Positions 1-7,552 of a DNA stretch of 64,000 nt are shown here, in pieces (positions within the stretch are counted from its first letter, which is position 1; every line of letters starts with the position of its first letter). The stretch is from positions 1 through 64,000 of the forward strand of contig NZ_FMYY01000023.1 of the NCBI RefSeq assembly GCF_900101595.1, given 5' to 3'. The translations under genes were made by a program, and so were the position numbers. This DNA is from Paenibacillus sp. cl123 (GTDB lineage: Bacteria > Bacillota > Bacilli > Paenibacillales > NBRC-103111). Below the pieces are notes generated by a model, which saw only the letters and a list, made by a program, of their open reading frames with translations, did not search any database and was not told the DNA's origin.

Positions 1-189
1 GAAGCGGCCTGGGCAATCGCTCGTACGAGAAACAACGGTTTATCCACGAAATTTTGGAAGATCGCATCAAGGCGTGGAAAGAAGAAAGCTTGCATTGCTG
101 TTGCACGAACCATACTGGTCATTGCCTATAACATGCTTAAAAACAAAGAAGCTTACCTAGAAGGCGGACCAAAAAAACGAGCAAGTTAA
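1..189 (+). CDS. IS110-family transposase, C-terminal part
   Basis: The first frame is open from the window edge to a TAA and gives 62 residues. They include ARTRNN, then IASRRGKKKACIAVARTIL and VIAYNMLKN, which is the usual end of the IS110-family (Transposase_20) recombinase: a basic R-R-G-K-K-K stretch followed by a hydrophobic helix. The start and the N-terminal DEDD domain lie outside the window, so it is unknown whether the gene is intact. IS110 recombinases use a structured RNA from the non-coding end of the element to choose targets; the structured stretch downstream may belong to the same element, but that is inference. No terminal inverted repeats or target duplication were recognised. 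Confidence 0.8.
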   Translation, partial: EAAWAIARTRNNGLSTKFWKIASRRGKKKACIAVARTILVIAYNMLKNKEAYLEGGPKKRAS

Positions 190-352
190 TTATTGTTACC
201 AACTTATAGACAGGATAAACATGGACTCATTGAAATGGAGATCCCGGGCATTGTATTGCCTAAAAACAGAAAATCGCACACTCATCTGTTTAACGTATTT
301 TCACAGAAAAACCATACACATAGGCCCAATTAGACGGCTAAAGTGTATGTAC

Positions 353-370
353 TATACGAAAAATCGTATA
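353..370. promoter_or_regulatory. 18-bp palindrome, copy 1
   Basis: TATACGA, AAAA, TCGTATA forms a perfect inverted repeat with 7-base arms. It matches the palindrome at 405-422 under the pattern TRTACGRAAAWTCGTAYA, so the two are copies of one motif 52 bp apart (about five helical turns). It could be a paired operator for a dimeric repressor or stem-loops in an RNA; sequence alone does not decide. Confidence 0.45.
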
Positions 371-404
371 AAAAGCTCTGATTATCTCGTGGAAGGGGCA
401 GAGT

Positions 405-422
405 TGTACGGAAATTCGTACA
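405..422. promoter_or_regulatory. 18-bp palindrome, copy 2
   Basis: TGTACG, GAAATT, CGTACA is a perfect inverted repeat, extended by one more T/A pair to 404-423. It is the second copy of the motif at 353-370. Confidence 0.45.
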
Positions 423-584
423 AATTTACGGGTTCGATCTCGGCTCAGCTACGTTGCTGTGTGAAGGCTTCATGTCATCCACAATGATCAATTTGACGGA
501 GCAGGTTAGATCGCTGCAACGCTTGGACTCTTGGGAGTCCTTAACGCCGCCGATCCCAGCCAGGACTGCCCGATTGGAAGGTTG

Positions 585-614
585 TTGAAAAGCCCGCCGC
601 TTCTCTCCTATAAT
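585..614 (+). promoter_or_regulatory. Sigma-A type promoter of the methyltransferase operon
   Basis: TTGAAA at 585-590 and TATAAT at 609-614 are separated by 18 bases, close to the housekeeping consensus. Transcription would start near 621, ahead of the methyltransferase and N-acetyltransferase genes. Confidence 0.65.
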
Positions 615-635
615 AAAGAAGCAGAATGAAATTAC

Positions 636-652
636 GTTTCATCATATGAAAC
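636..652. promoter_or_regulatory. Operator-like palindrome after the promoter
   Basis: GTTTCAT, CAT, ATGAAAC is a perfect 7-base-arm inverted repeat about 15-31 bases after the predicted transcription start. That is a usual place for a repressor to block elongation. The regulator is unknown; no repressor gene lies next to it in the window. Confidence 0.4.
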
Positions 653-706
653 AAAATAACGGAAGTGCAGGCTGGCCAAAAACGTTCCGTCAGGAGAGTG
701 ATCCGT

Positions 707-1468
707 TTGAGCGGCGACAGCAAGGAAAGGTTTTCGAACCGGGTAGGGGATTACGTCAAATACCGGCCGAGTTATCCGGCAGAAGCGATTGACTATCTGT
801 ACAGTACGGTAGGAATGAAGCCGGGCTCGCTCATCGCCGATGTGGGAGCAGGCACGGGCATTTTCTCCAGGCTTCTGCTGGAGAGGGGCAGCGAGGTCGT
901 AGCCGTGGAGCCGAATCAGGCGATGCGCGAGGCGGCGGACCGGGAACTGGGTTCCCACGAGCGGTACCGCTCGATTGCCGCCGCAGCGGAAGCGACGGGT
1001 TTGCCGGAGGAATCGGTTGATTTTATCGTATGCGCTCAGTCATTCCACTGGTTTGACCGCCCAGCGGCGCAGGCCGAGTTTCACCGCATTCTCAAGCCGG
1101 GCGGCAAGGCGGTGCTGATCTGGAACTCCCGGCTGACAACCGGCACTCCGTTTCTCGAAGGCTACGAGGAACTGCTTCGCCAGTACAGTACGGATTACGC
1201 GCAGATGATGCATAAAAATATTTCCCCGGAGCAGCTAAGGCAATTTTTCCGGGATCAAAATATGCGCGAGGTCAAGTTCACGAACGCCCAGCTGTTCAAT
1301 CTGGAGGAGCTGATCGGACGGGCCTTGTCTTCCTCCTATGTGCCGGCCGAAGGGCAGCCGAACCATGAACCGTTGAAGCAGGGACTGGGGCGGCTGTTCG
1401 AGCGTACGAAGGAAAACGGCCGGATCAGCTTCGACTACGAGACGGAGGTTTTCTGGGGCGAGGTGTAA
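707..1468 (+). CDS. Class I SAM-dependent methyltransferase
   Basis: The 253-residue protein carries the glycine-rich SAM-binding motif I (DVGAGTGIF, about residues 45-53), an acidic end of beta-2 (VVAVEPNQAM) and a post-I segment VDFIVCAQSFHWFD typical of the ubiquinone/menaquinone-methyltransferase-like fold. The N-terminal KERFSNRVGDYVKYRPSYP is common in small-molecule methyltransferases of this group. It should transfer a methyl group from SAM to a small substrate in the cytoplasm; the substrate cannot be read from sequence. The TTG at 707 is preferred because AGGAG lies 10 bases upstream; an in-frame GTG at 698 sits too close to that site and the GTG at 665 lacks one. The N-acetyltransferase gene follows after 38 bases and is probably co-transcribed. 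Confidence 0.82.
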   Translation: MSGDSKERFSNRVGDYVKYRPSYPAEAIDYLYSTVGMKPGSLIADVGAGTGIFSRLLLERGSEVVAVEPNQAMREAADRELGSHERYRSIAAAAEATGLPEESVDFIVCAQSFHWFDRPAAQAEFHRILKPGGKAVLIWNSRLTTGTPFLEGYEELLRQYSTDYAQMMHKNISPEQLRQFFRDQNMREVKFTNAQLFNLEELIGRALSSSYVPAEGQPNHEPLKQGLGRLFERTKENGRISFDYETEVFWGEV

Positions 1469-1506
1469 GCTGCCCGGATTCAGATTGAGTAAAGGAGTGC
1501 AAGAAG

Positions 1507-2295
1507 ATGAATTATGCGCAGTTTGATCTGAAGCCGGAGGTGTCCGCTTATCTGGACCGCATAGGCTTCAAGGGTACGCCGGATCGCAGCTTGTCTACGC
1601 TCGAGGAGCTGCAGGAATGCCATCTGCACGCCGTCCCTTATGAGAACCTGGATATTGTGAGGGGCACTCCGCTTTCTCTCCAGCTGGATGATCTTATCGG
1701 GAAAATCATTCACCGCCGCCGCGGAGGTTATTGCTTTGAACTCAATGCCCTGTTTGGCTGGCTGCTTCGGGAGCTAGGCTTCGAAGTGACCGATTATGTA
1801 GCGCGCTTCTGGCGGGACGAGCCGAATCCGCCGCCGATGCGCCGTCATCATGTGCTGCGGGTGCAGGCGGACAATCGCGATTATTTATGCGATGTCGGAG
1901 TGGGCGGCATCGTCCCGCGCCGTCCGATCCTTATGGAGGAAGGGCTGGAGCAGCAGCAGGGCGAGGAATGCTATCGTCTGGACCGGGATGCGGAGTACGG
2001 TTGGCTGCTAACCGAGCTTTATCATGGGCAGTGGAGGCGAATCTATTCCTTCACCGAAGAGCGGCAGCTGCCGAAGGACTTTATCATGGCGTCTTATTGG
2101 TGCGAGCATTCGCCCGACTCCGTATTCCGGGCAGGGCCTATCGTCGCTATCCGCACGAGAGAAGGGCGGCATACGCTGGCGGGCCAGGAGTTTCGCCTTT
2201 TCACGGCACAGGGGGTACAGACATTTGTCCCCGGCTCGCAGGAGGAGTACGAAGAAGCGCTGCGGACTTATTTCGGGCTGGAGCTGGAACCGTAG
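1507..2295 (+). CDS. nat: Arylamine N-acetyltransferase
   Basis: This 262-residue protein has the usual length and motifs of the NAT family, which moves acetyl from acetyl-CoA to arylamines or hydrazines by a cysteine ping-pong mechanism. RRGGYCFELN holds the catalytic cysteine at residue 76; the histidine of the triad is residue 114 (RRHHVLRV) and the aspartate residue 129 (YLCDVGVGG), with the 38- and 15-residue spacings seen in characterised NATs. The start has AAAGGAG at a good distance. In the cell it is a soluble detoxification or acyl-transfer enzyme. It follows the methyltransferase in an apparent two-gene operon that ends at the hairpin at 2308-2336. Confidence 0.9.
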   Translation: MNYAQFDLKPEVSAYLDRIGFKGTPDRSLSTLEELQECHLHAVPYENLDIVRGTPLSLQLDDLIGKIIHRRRGGYCFELNALFGWLLRELGFEVTDYVARFWRDEPNPPPMRRHHVLRVQADNRDYLCDVGVGGIVPRRPILMEEGLEQQQGEECYRLDRDAEYGWLLTELYHGQWRRIYSFTEERQLPKDFIMASYWCEHSPDSVFRAGPIVAIRTREGRHTLAGQEFRLFTAQGVQTFVPGSQEEYEEALRTYFGLELEP

Positions 2296-2307
2296 TGGTT
2301 GTGTTAT

Positions 2308-2336
2308 ACGGACTGGCCACACCGTGACCAGTCCGT
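2308..2336. terminator. Hairpin between convergent genes
   Basis: ACGGACTGG, an 11-base loop and CCAGTCCGT form a perfect 9-bp stem just after the N-acetyltransferase stop and before the end of the opposite-strand lipoprotein gene. There is no clear T tract, so a two-way terminator is likely but not certain. Confidence 0.5.
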
Positions 2337-2346
2337 CTGTGCTAAG

Positions 2347-2751
2347 CTAGAATTCAATCAGCTCCGTATGGTCTGCATGATTCGAGTTCCATGACAGTTT
2401 AAATTTGGCCTTATCGGGACTTTGAACATATATCTCTTGTAAGTTTGCCGCTACCGTGTTTGGTTTTATTTCTTGCTCAGGCATGTTCACGGTAAAACCG
2501 TCAATGATTTGAATATTGACATGCTTGGCGGGACTTGCGCCTTTATACATTATCTGAACATTATAGTAACCGTTTCTTAACGTATCGGGGAAAACTTTAA
2601 TCTCCCAATTAGCCGTTTCTTTTGAAGACTCCACGATTTTACTAATGGGTAAAGCGGGTTCAGAAGAACTCGCTTTATAGCATCCGGTTACGAATATTAC
2701 GGTTGAGAAGGTAACAATTGTCAGAAACTGTTTCGAGGAAAGGTTTAGCAT
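2347..2751 (-). CDS. Small lipoprotein of unknown function
   Basis: The protein starts MLNLSSKQFLTIVTFS, a short charged region and hydrophobic helix ending in a lipobox (VTGC), so it should be lipid-anchored on the outer face of the membrane. The remaining roughly 110 residues look like a small beta-sandwich (WEIKVFPDTLRNGYYNVQI and HVNIQIIDGFTVNMPEQEI); no family is recognised. AAGGAGG lies 12 bases before this ATG and 6 bases before an in-frame GTG at 2757, so the true start may be that GTG (two residues longer). It is the only gene on its strand between the hairpins at 2308 and 2771. Confidence 0.65.
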   Translation of the reverse strand: MLNLSSKQFLTIVTFSTVIFVTGCYKASSSEPALPISKIVESSKETANWEIKVFPDTLRNGYYNVQIMYKGASPAKHVNIQIIDGFTVNMPEQEIKPNTVAANLQEIYVQSPDKAKFKLSWNSNHADHTELIEF

Positions 2752-2770
2752 GTTCACAATTTTCCTCCTT

Positions 2771-2814
2771 AATGAAGACGATTCCTCCGCGTTTGGAAGG
2801 ATTCGTCTTTTTTG
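2771..2814 (+). terminator. Terminator-like hairpin, dispersed copy 1
   Basis: An imperfect 14-15 bp stem (arms AAGACGATTCCTCC and GGAAGGATTCGTCTT, loop GCGTTT) is followed by TTTTTT on the + strand. On the minus strand it sits directly before the ribosome-binding site of the lipoprotein gene, so it is also in that gene's leader. A near-identical copy lies at 18813-18857. Confidence 0.6.
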
Positions 2815-2922
2815 CTTTCTGAACATACAACTCCCGGGCCACGCCGTCTGGTAGAGAGGAGCAGCGCCTTGATTCGAGGTTTGCGCTATGCTCCTCTTTG
2901 GAGCGTGCAGCTGCAAAATCGC

Positions 2923-3717
2923 TTAATACCTATTTTGCTTGCGGAACTCGGACGGGCTCATGCCCATCGTTTTGCCGAACACACGGCTGAGGTAGAAGCC
3001 GGTCTCGTAGCCGCATCTTCCCGCTATGACATCGAGCGTCCACTCCGTTGTCAGCAGCAGCCTGCATGCCTGCTTCACGCGAAACGTCGTTAAATATTGC
3101 AGCGGGTTGACGCCGTAGCTGTTTTTGAATCTGCGGATCAGCTGGACGGGCGTCATTCCGAACCGATGCGCGACATCCCGCATTTCGACTGATTCATGGG
3201 CATGGTGAGTCAAAAATATCGCGACATCGCGAATGAGTTCGTCATGATCCTGTAAAGGCCCGGTATCGGGGGATTCCATCGCCTGCTGCGCGATCATCAG
3301 CCAAATGTCCGCCAAATAGTGCTGCTTCAGCTTCTGATCATCGGAGCCAAAGGATAGCTGTTGATCCGCCTGCCTCAAGCTGGCATAATTTTCGGACAAT
3401 CGCCGGACCTGCGGCAGCCTTATTTTCCGTTGCTCCAAAAGAGGCAAAAGCTGCTGCGGCACTCCCTCTGGGAGGGTGAACGTAATCGAATGAAAGCTTA
3501 AAGGCGTTAGCACTTTTCGATGAAAAGCAATCTGGGGCGGGCACACGACCACTTCTCCGAACTCGGCCACTCCGTAATTTTTTCCTATCTGGTATTCAAA
3601 TTTTCCTTCCTCCACCGCAAAAAGGACCCAAGTCACATAGGTATCCGCTTCCATTAAGAAATTACCTTTTTTGAGCCAGTAAATATGATACACTATTTCA
3701 GGCCAGCCTGCGGGCAT
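2923..3717 (-). CDS. AraC-family transcriptional regulator
   Basis: A 264-residue regulator with an N-terminal cupin-like sensor domain (residues about 1-130) and a C-terminal two-helix-turn-helix AraC domain (about 165-264: EMRDVAHRFGMTPVQLIRRF, then LDVIAGRCGYETGFYLSRVF and a final MGMSPSEFRK). The first domain usually binds a sugar. GAGGTG precedes the ATG by 7 bases. It is divergent from the FAD oxidoreductase and importer 1 genes, which it probably activates; two direct repeats in the intergenic region are candidate binding sites. The ligand is unknown, but the neighbours point to an oligosaccharide. Confidence 0.85.
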   Translation of the reverse strand: MPAGWPEIVYHIYWLKKGNFLMEADTYVTWVLFAVEEGKFEYQIGKNYGVAEFGEVVVCPPQIAFHRKVLTPLSFHSITFTLPEGVPQQLLPLLEQRKIRLPQVRRLSENYASLRQADQQLSFGSDDQKLKQHYLADIWLMIAQQAMESPDTGPLQDHDELIRDVAIFLTHHAHESVEMRDVAHRFGMTPVQLIRRFKNSYGVNPLQYLTTFRVKQACRLLLTTEWTLDVIAGRCGYETGFYLSRVFGKTMGMSPSEFRKQNRY

Positions 3718-3737
3718 CTCGCATCACCTCGTCGGAC

Positions 3738-3816
3738 ATGTAATTTTGGATATGCTAAAAGAAATTTTATGAATTCAAATACCGAAAGGATGGTTGTAAT
3801 ATGTAATTAAAGATAT
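3738..3816. promoter_or_regulatory. Paired direct repeats, candidate AraC sites
   Basis: ATGTAATTTTGGATAT at 3738-3753 and ATGTAATTAAAGATAT at 3801-3816 match at 13 of 16 positions, lie in the same orientation and are 63 bp apart, close to six helical turns. They fill the intergenic region between the divergent AraC regulator and the oxidoreductase, as expected for paired half-sites of an AraC dimer that can loop DNA. Confidence 0.5.
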
Positions 3817-3842
3817 CATAGCATGCAAAGGAGTCAAGGGAT

Positions 3843-5657
3843 ATGGGGAAGAACGATATAAAAATATTGGATGCGGATGTTCTGATCGCAGGCGGCGGGA
3901 TGACAGGGGTGGCGGCTGCATTGGCGGCGGCACGCAACGGAGCCCGGGTCATTTTATGCCAGGACCGTTCCGTTCTTGGCGGAAACGCCTCGTCTGAGAT
4001 CCGCATGAATATATCCGGCGCGTCCACCATCGGGAAGGAGTTGGAGACGGAGCGCAGAGAGACCGGCATTATCGAGGAAATCATGTTAGAATGCGCGGTC
4101 AGAAATCCGCAGCGGAGCGCAAGTATGCTGGATTTGATTCTGTATGAGAAATGCCGCGCCGAACCGAATCTGACGTTGCTGCTGAATACGACGGTTGTTG
4201 CTGCCGAGGTCGAAAATTCCCGTATTCGCTCCGTTTACGCGGTGAGAGAAAGCACGGAAGACAGTTTTACGATTCGTGCCGACATTTTTGCGGACTGTAC
4301 GGGCGACGGCAGGCTGGGGGTTGAAGCGGGGGCTGCTTTTACGACTGGCCGCGAGGCTGCCGGGGAATATGACGAGTCCGGCGCAAGCCAGAACAGGGAC
4401 TCCTACCGTCTCGGCTCCTCTCTTTTGTTCACATCGAAGGATATGGGGCGTCCGATGCCGTTTACTCCGCCGATATGGGCACGCAAGTTTACGGAGGAGG
4501 ATTTGCAGTTTAGGGACCACAACGCCTGGGATTTCGGGTATTGGTGGGTGGAATTCGGCGGCACGCTGGATACGATCAAGGATAACGAGCATATCCGCGA
4601 CGAGCTGCTGGCGATCATGCTGGGGGTATGGGATCACATCAAAAACAGCGGCAATCACCCCGATTCGGAAAATTGGGCCCTGGATTGGTTCGGTTTTCTT
4701 CCGGGAAAAAGAGAGTCCAGAAGATTTATCGGCGAGCACGTGCTGACCCAAAACGATATTCAGCAGGCCGTTGATTTCGATGATGTAATCGCTTACGGCG
4801 GCTGGTCGATGGATACGCATCCTCCCCAAGGTATCGATGCGAAGGACGAGCAGCCGTGCAATCAGCCGTTTACGCCTTATTTGTACAACATTCCGCTGCG
4901 TTCGATGATCAGCAAGAACATATCGAATCTGATGTTCGCCGGCCGTAATTTATCGGCTACCCATATCGCTTTCTCCAGCACCAGGGTGATGGCGACGTGC
5001 GCGGTAATGGGAGAAGGGCTTGGAACCTTCGCGGCAACGGCGGTGAAGCGCAAGATGCCGCTGGAACAAGCGTGGCGCGAAAGCGGTGTCGTGAATGAGG
5101 CTCAGCAGCAATTGCTTCGGCAGGGTGCTTTTTTGCCCGGCATGATGCTGAAAGGAAATCTCGCGAAGCTTGCCCGAATTTCGGCATCGTCCGAACAAAA
5201 GCAAGGGAAATGCGAAAATGTTGCGGACGGACATACTCGCGCGGTTCATGGGGAGAAGGGGGTACGGCCCGACTTGACGACAACGGGCACGCATCGCTGG
5301 ATGTCCGAACCGGGAGACGACAATCCTTGGCTGGAGCTGCAATGGGAGGAGCCGGTAACGGTTTCCCGGATTACGGTCGTTCTGGATACCGGGCTTCACC
5401 GCTTGCTCATGCTGTGTCATTTGGGCGCGATTCAAAAGTATATGCAGTGGGGGCGGCCGCAAGCCGAAACGCTGAAGGAGTTTAAGCTGGTCGCGTTTGA
5501 TGGGCGCGAAACGACGGAAATCGCACATGTCAAGGATAATTTCCAGCGCATGATACATCTTCCGGTCACGTTGAAGGGTTTGAAAACGCTCCGTCTAGAG
5601 GTCATCTCTACGAACGGTTTGGACCATGCGCGGGTGGTTGAAATCGTTTGTGAATAA
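3843..5657 (+). CDS. FAD-dependent oxidoreductase with C-terminal carbohydrate-binding-like domain
   Basis: The N-terminus has a dinucleotide-binding fold ([20 protein letters not shown], about residues 13-32) followed by [13 protein letters not shown], a hallmark of the FAD_oxidored (PF12831) family. [20 protein letters not shown] near residue 370 is the C-terminal FAD-contact segment. From about residue 470 on, the sequence ([33 protein letters not shown]) looks like a discoidin or F5/8-type-C-like sandwich, which often binds sugars. No signal peptide is visible, so it is probably cytoplasmic. It leads an apparent operon with importer 1, suggesting oxidation of an imported sugar or derivative; the substrate is unknown. 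The start has AAGGAG upstream and lies opposite the AraC gene. Confidence 0.8.
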   Translation: MGKNDIKILDADVLIAGGGMTGVAAALAAARNGARVILCQDRSVLGGNASSEIRMNISGASTIGKELETERRETGIIEEIMLECAVRNPQRSASMLDLILYEKCRAEPNLTLLLNTTVVAAEVENSRIRSVYAVRESTEDSFTIRADIFADCTGDGRLGVEAGAAFTTGREAAGEYDESGASQNRDSYRLGSSLLFTSKDMGRPMPFTPPIWARKFTEEDLQFRDHNAWDFGYWWVEFGGTLDTIKDNEHIRDELLAIMLGVWDHIKNSGNHPDSENWALDWFGFLPGKRESRRFIGEHVLTQNDIQQAVDFDDVIAYGGWSMDTHPPQGIDAKDEQPCNQPFTPYLYNIPLRSMISKNISNLMFAGRNLSATHIAFSSTRVMATCAVMGEGLGTFAATAVKRKMPLEQAWRESGVVNEAQQQLLRQGAFLPGMMLKGNLAKLARISASSEQKQGKCENVADGHTRAVHGEKGVRPDLTTTGTHRWMSEPGDDNPWLELQWEEPVTVSRITVVLDTGLHRLLMLCHLGAIQKYMQWGRPQAETLKEFKLVAFDGRETTEIAHVKDNFQRMIHLPVTLKGLKTLRLEVISTNGLDHARVVEIVCE

Positions 5658-5693
5658 CGCCGCTTGCGCAAGGGTCCTCAGGAGGAGAATGAG

Positions 5694-6611
5694 ATGAATA
5701 ACAGCAAACTCAGTCCTACATGGCTGTATATGAGAAGAAACAAGTGGCTGTATTTCTTGCTTATACCGGGGTTTGTATATCTGTTTATTTTCAAGTACAT
5801 TCCGATGTTCGGCATTGTTATTGCGTTCCAGGAGTTCAATTTGGTGAAAGGCATAACGGGAAGCGAATGGGTCGGCTTCGAAAATTTCCGGTATCTTTTC
5901 CAGTCGGACGATTTCTTCATGATTTTACGAAACTCGTTAATTATTAGCTTCTATCAAGTTTTATTCGGATTTCCTGCACCGATCATACTGGCCATTCTGT
6001 TGAACGAAATGCGGAATCTGCTGTTCAAAAGAGTCGCCCAGACGGTGCTGTATTTGCCCCACTTCATATCGTGGGTAGTCATATCCGGCATCATAATCAA
6101 CATGCTGTCTCCCTCGTCAGGCTGGGTCAACCGGCTGATCGTCGATTTCGGCGGGGAGCCTATTCATTTCCTGCTTAAGCCCGAATATTTCCGGACGATA
6201 CTGGTTTCCGCGGAAATATGGAAGGAGCTCGGGTGGGGAACGATTATTTACCTGGCCGCGCTTACGTCCGTGGACCCGGCCCTTTATGAATCGGCTACGA
6301 TCGACGGGGCAAACCGTGTACAAAAAATATGGTATATTTCGCTTCCCGGCATAGCGGCCACGATCATCATTATTTTGATATTGCGGGTCGGAAGCGTATT
6401 GGATATCGGCTTCGAGCAAATATTTTTGCTGTACAATCCGGCTACCTACCAAGTGGCGGATGTTTTTGAAACCTATACGTATCGGGTCGGTTTATTGGAA
6501 GGAAGGCTCTCTTTTACGGCGGCCGTCGGTTTGTTCAAGTCGGTAGTCGGACTTATTATGATCGTATTTGCCAACCGGATTGCACGATTATTCGGAAAGT
6601 CGTTATGGTAG
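5694..6611 (+). CDS. Sugar ABC transporter permease, LplB type (importer 1)
   Basis: A 305-residue inner-membrane protein with six predicted hydrophobic helices, starting RRNKWLYFLLIPGFVYLFIF. The cytoplasmic EAA loop (ALYESATIDGANRVQKIWYI, about residues 195-215) is the docking site for the ATPase. Length and sequence fit the LplB/YtcP branch of binding-protein-dependent oligosaccharide importers. AGGAGGAG precedes the chosen ATG; the longer upstream start lacks a good site. It pairs with the next gene, LplC type, and the binding protein after it. No ATPase gene is in the cluster, so a shared MsmX-type ATPase encoded elsewhere is expected. Confidence 0.9.
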   Translation: MNNSKLSPTWLYMRRNKWLYFLLIPGFVYLFIFKYIPMFGIVIAFQEFNLVKGITGSEWVGFENFRYLFQSDDFFMILRNSLIISFYQVLFGFPAPIILAILLNEMRNLLFKRVAQTVLYLPHFISWVVISGIIINMLSPSSGWVNRLIVDFGGEPIHFLLKPEYFRTILVSAEIWKELGWGTIIYLAALTSVDPALYESATIDGANRVQKIWYISLPGIAATIIIILILRVGSVLDIGFEQIFLLYNPATYQVADVFETYTYRVGLLEGRLSFTAAVGLFKSVVGLIMIVFANRIARLFGKSLW

Positions 6612-6629
6612 GAGGTGATCAAAAGGAAT

Positions 6630-7505
6630 ATGCACAAAAGAATCGAGCTGTTTGACATCGCAATCTATCTCATCGTGTCCTTGATTTGTGTGGTCATGCT
6701 GTACCCTCTTCTGAACGTTGCCGCGGTTTCGGTCAGCTCGCATACCGCGTATATGCAAAACCCGATGCGCATATGGCCGAGCGAAATATCGTTCGACGCC
6801 TACAAGGAAATCCTGTCGCATCCCGTACTTGCCAGAAGCTATCTGAATACGTTTATTGTCACCGTCAGCGGCGTGGCGTTAGGCATTTTTCTGTACATCA
6901 TCACGGCGTATCCGCTCAGCAAAACGCATCTGAAAGGCAGAGCGATTCTGATCAATTTGGTCATCTTCACGATGCTGTTCAACGGCGGACTCATTCCGAA
7001 CTTTTATTTGATTCGCTCGCTCGGGATGCTGGATACGCTGGCGGCACTCGTGTTTCCCAGTTTGTTCTCCGCGTTCAGCTTGATCTTGATGGTCAATTTC
7101 ATGCAAAACATTCCGGAGGAGCTGGAGGAAGCCGCAAAAATGGACGGCGCCTCCGAGCCGTACATTTTGTTCAAAATCATCGTTCCGCTTTCCATGCCGA
7201 TTATCGCCACATTGACGCTGTTCGCGGCGGTAGGCTACTGGAACAGCTTTTTCTCGGCGATCATCTACATCCGCAGCGTGGAAAACTGGCCGTTGATGCT
7301 GTTTTTGCGGGAGGTCATAGTAGGCGCCCAAATGCTGCAAATTTCTGCGGGGGGCAACAGCGCCGAGATCGGCAATATGAACGTCATGCCGGAGAAGCTG
7401 AAATACGCGACGATCATGATCGTCATGCTTCCGATATTGTCGGTGTATCCGTTCCTGCAGCGGTTTTTTGTCAAAGGAATTATGCTGGGGTCCGTAAAAG
7501 GTTGA
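6630..7505 (+). CDS. Sugar ABC transporter permease, LplC type (importer 1)
   Basis: A 291-residue membrane protein of the second permease class. It begins MHKRIELFDIAIYLIVSLIC and has six hydrophobic segments and the EAA loop EELEEAAKMDGASEPYILFK followed by IIVPLSMPI. The C-terminal KGIMLGSVKG is typical of LplC/YtcP-like proteins. The preceding gene's stop overlaps the GGAGG site, so the two are translationally close and form the hetero-dimeric channel. The ATG at 6630 is preferred over the GTG at 6615, which lies inside the ribosome-binding site. Confidence 0.9.
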   Translation: MHKRIELFDIAIYLIVSLICVVMLYPLLNVAAVSVSSHTAYMQNPMRIWPSEISFDAYKEILSHPVLARSYLNTFIVTVSGVALGIFLYIITAYPLSKTHLKGRAILINLVIFTMLFNGGLIPNFYLIRSLGMLDTLAALVFPSLFSAFSLILMVNFMQNIPEELEEAAKMDGASEPYILFKIIVPLSMPIIATLTLFAAVGYWNSFFSAIIYIRSVENWPLMLFLREVIVGAQMLQISAGGNSAEIGNMNVMPEKLKYATIMIVMLPILSVYPFLQRFFVKGIMLGSVKG

Positions 7506-7552
7506 TCCTATGGCCCTTGTCATAGACAAACATTCAAAGGGAGGCAGAAAAA

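Larger units (their letters stand above)
190..584. other. AT-rich non-coding stretch with palindromes
   Basis: About 400 bases between the transposase end and the next promoter hold no convincing gene. A reading frame of 88 codons (221-487) has no recognisable motif and no good ribosome-binding site. Three perfect inverted repeats are visible: 353-370, 404-423 and 525-540 (GGACTC, 4-base loop, GAGTCC). The stretch is poorer in GC than the genes after it, so it could be the non-coding end of the insertion element or older foreign DNA. Confidence 0.5.

Noticed and set aside
353-370. Likeness to a lox site
   Set aside because: The arms TATACGA and TCGTATA occur in lox sites but here in the reverse relative orientation and without the full arms or spacer.
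221-487. Open frame of 88 codons after the transposase
   Set aside because: No ribosome-binding site, no family motif, and it spans two palindromes; more likely non-coding.
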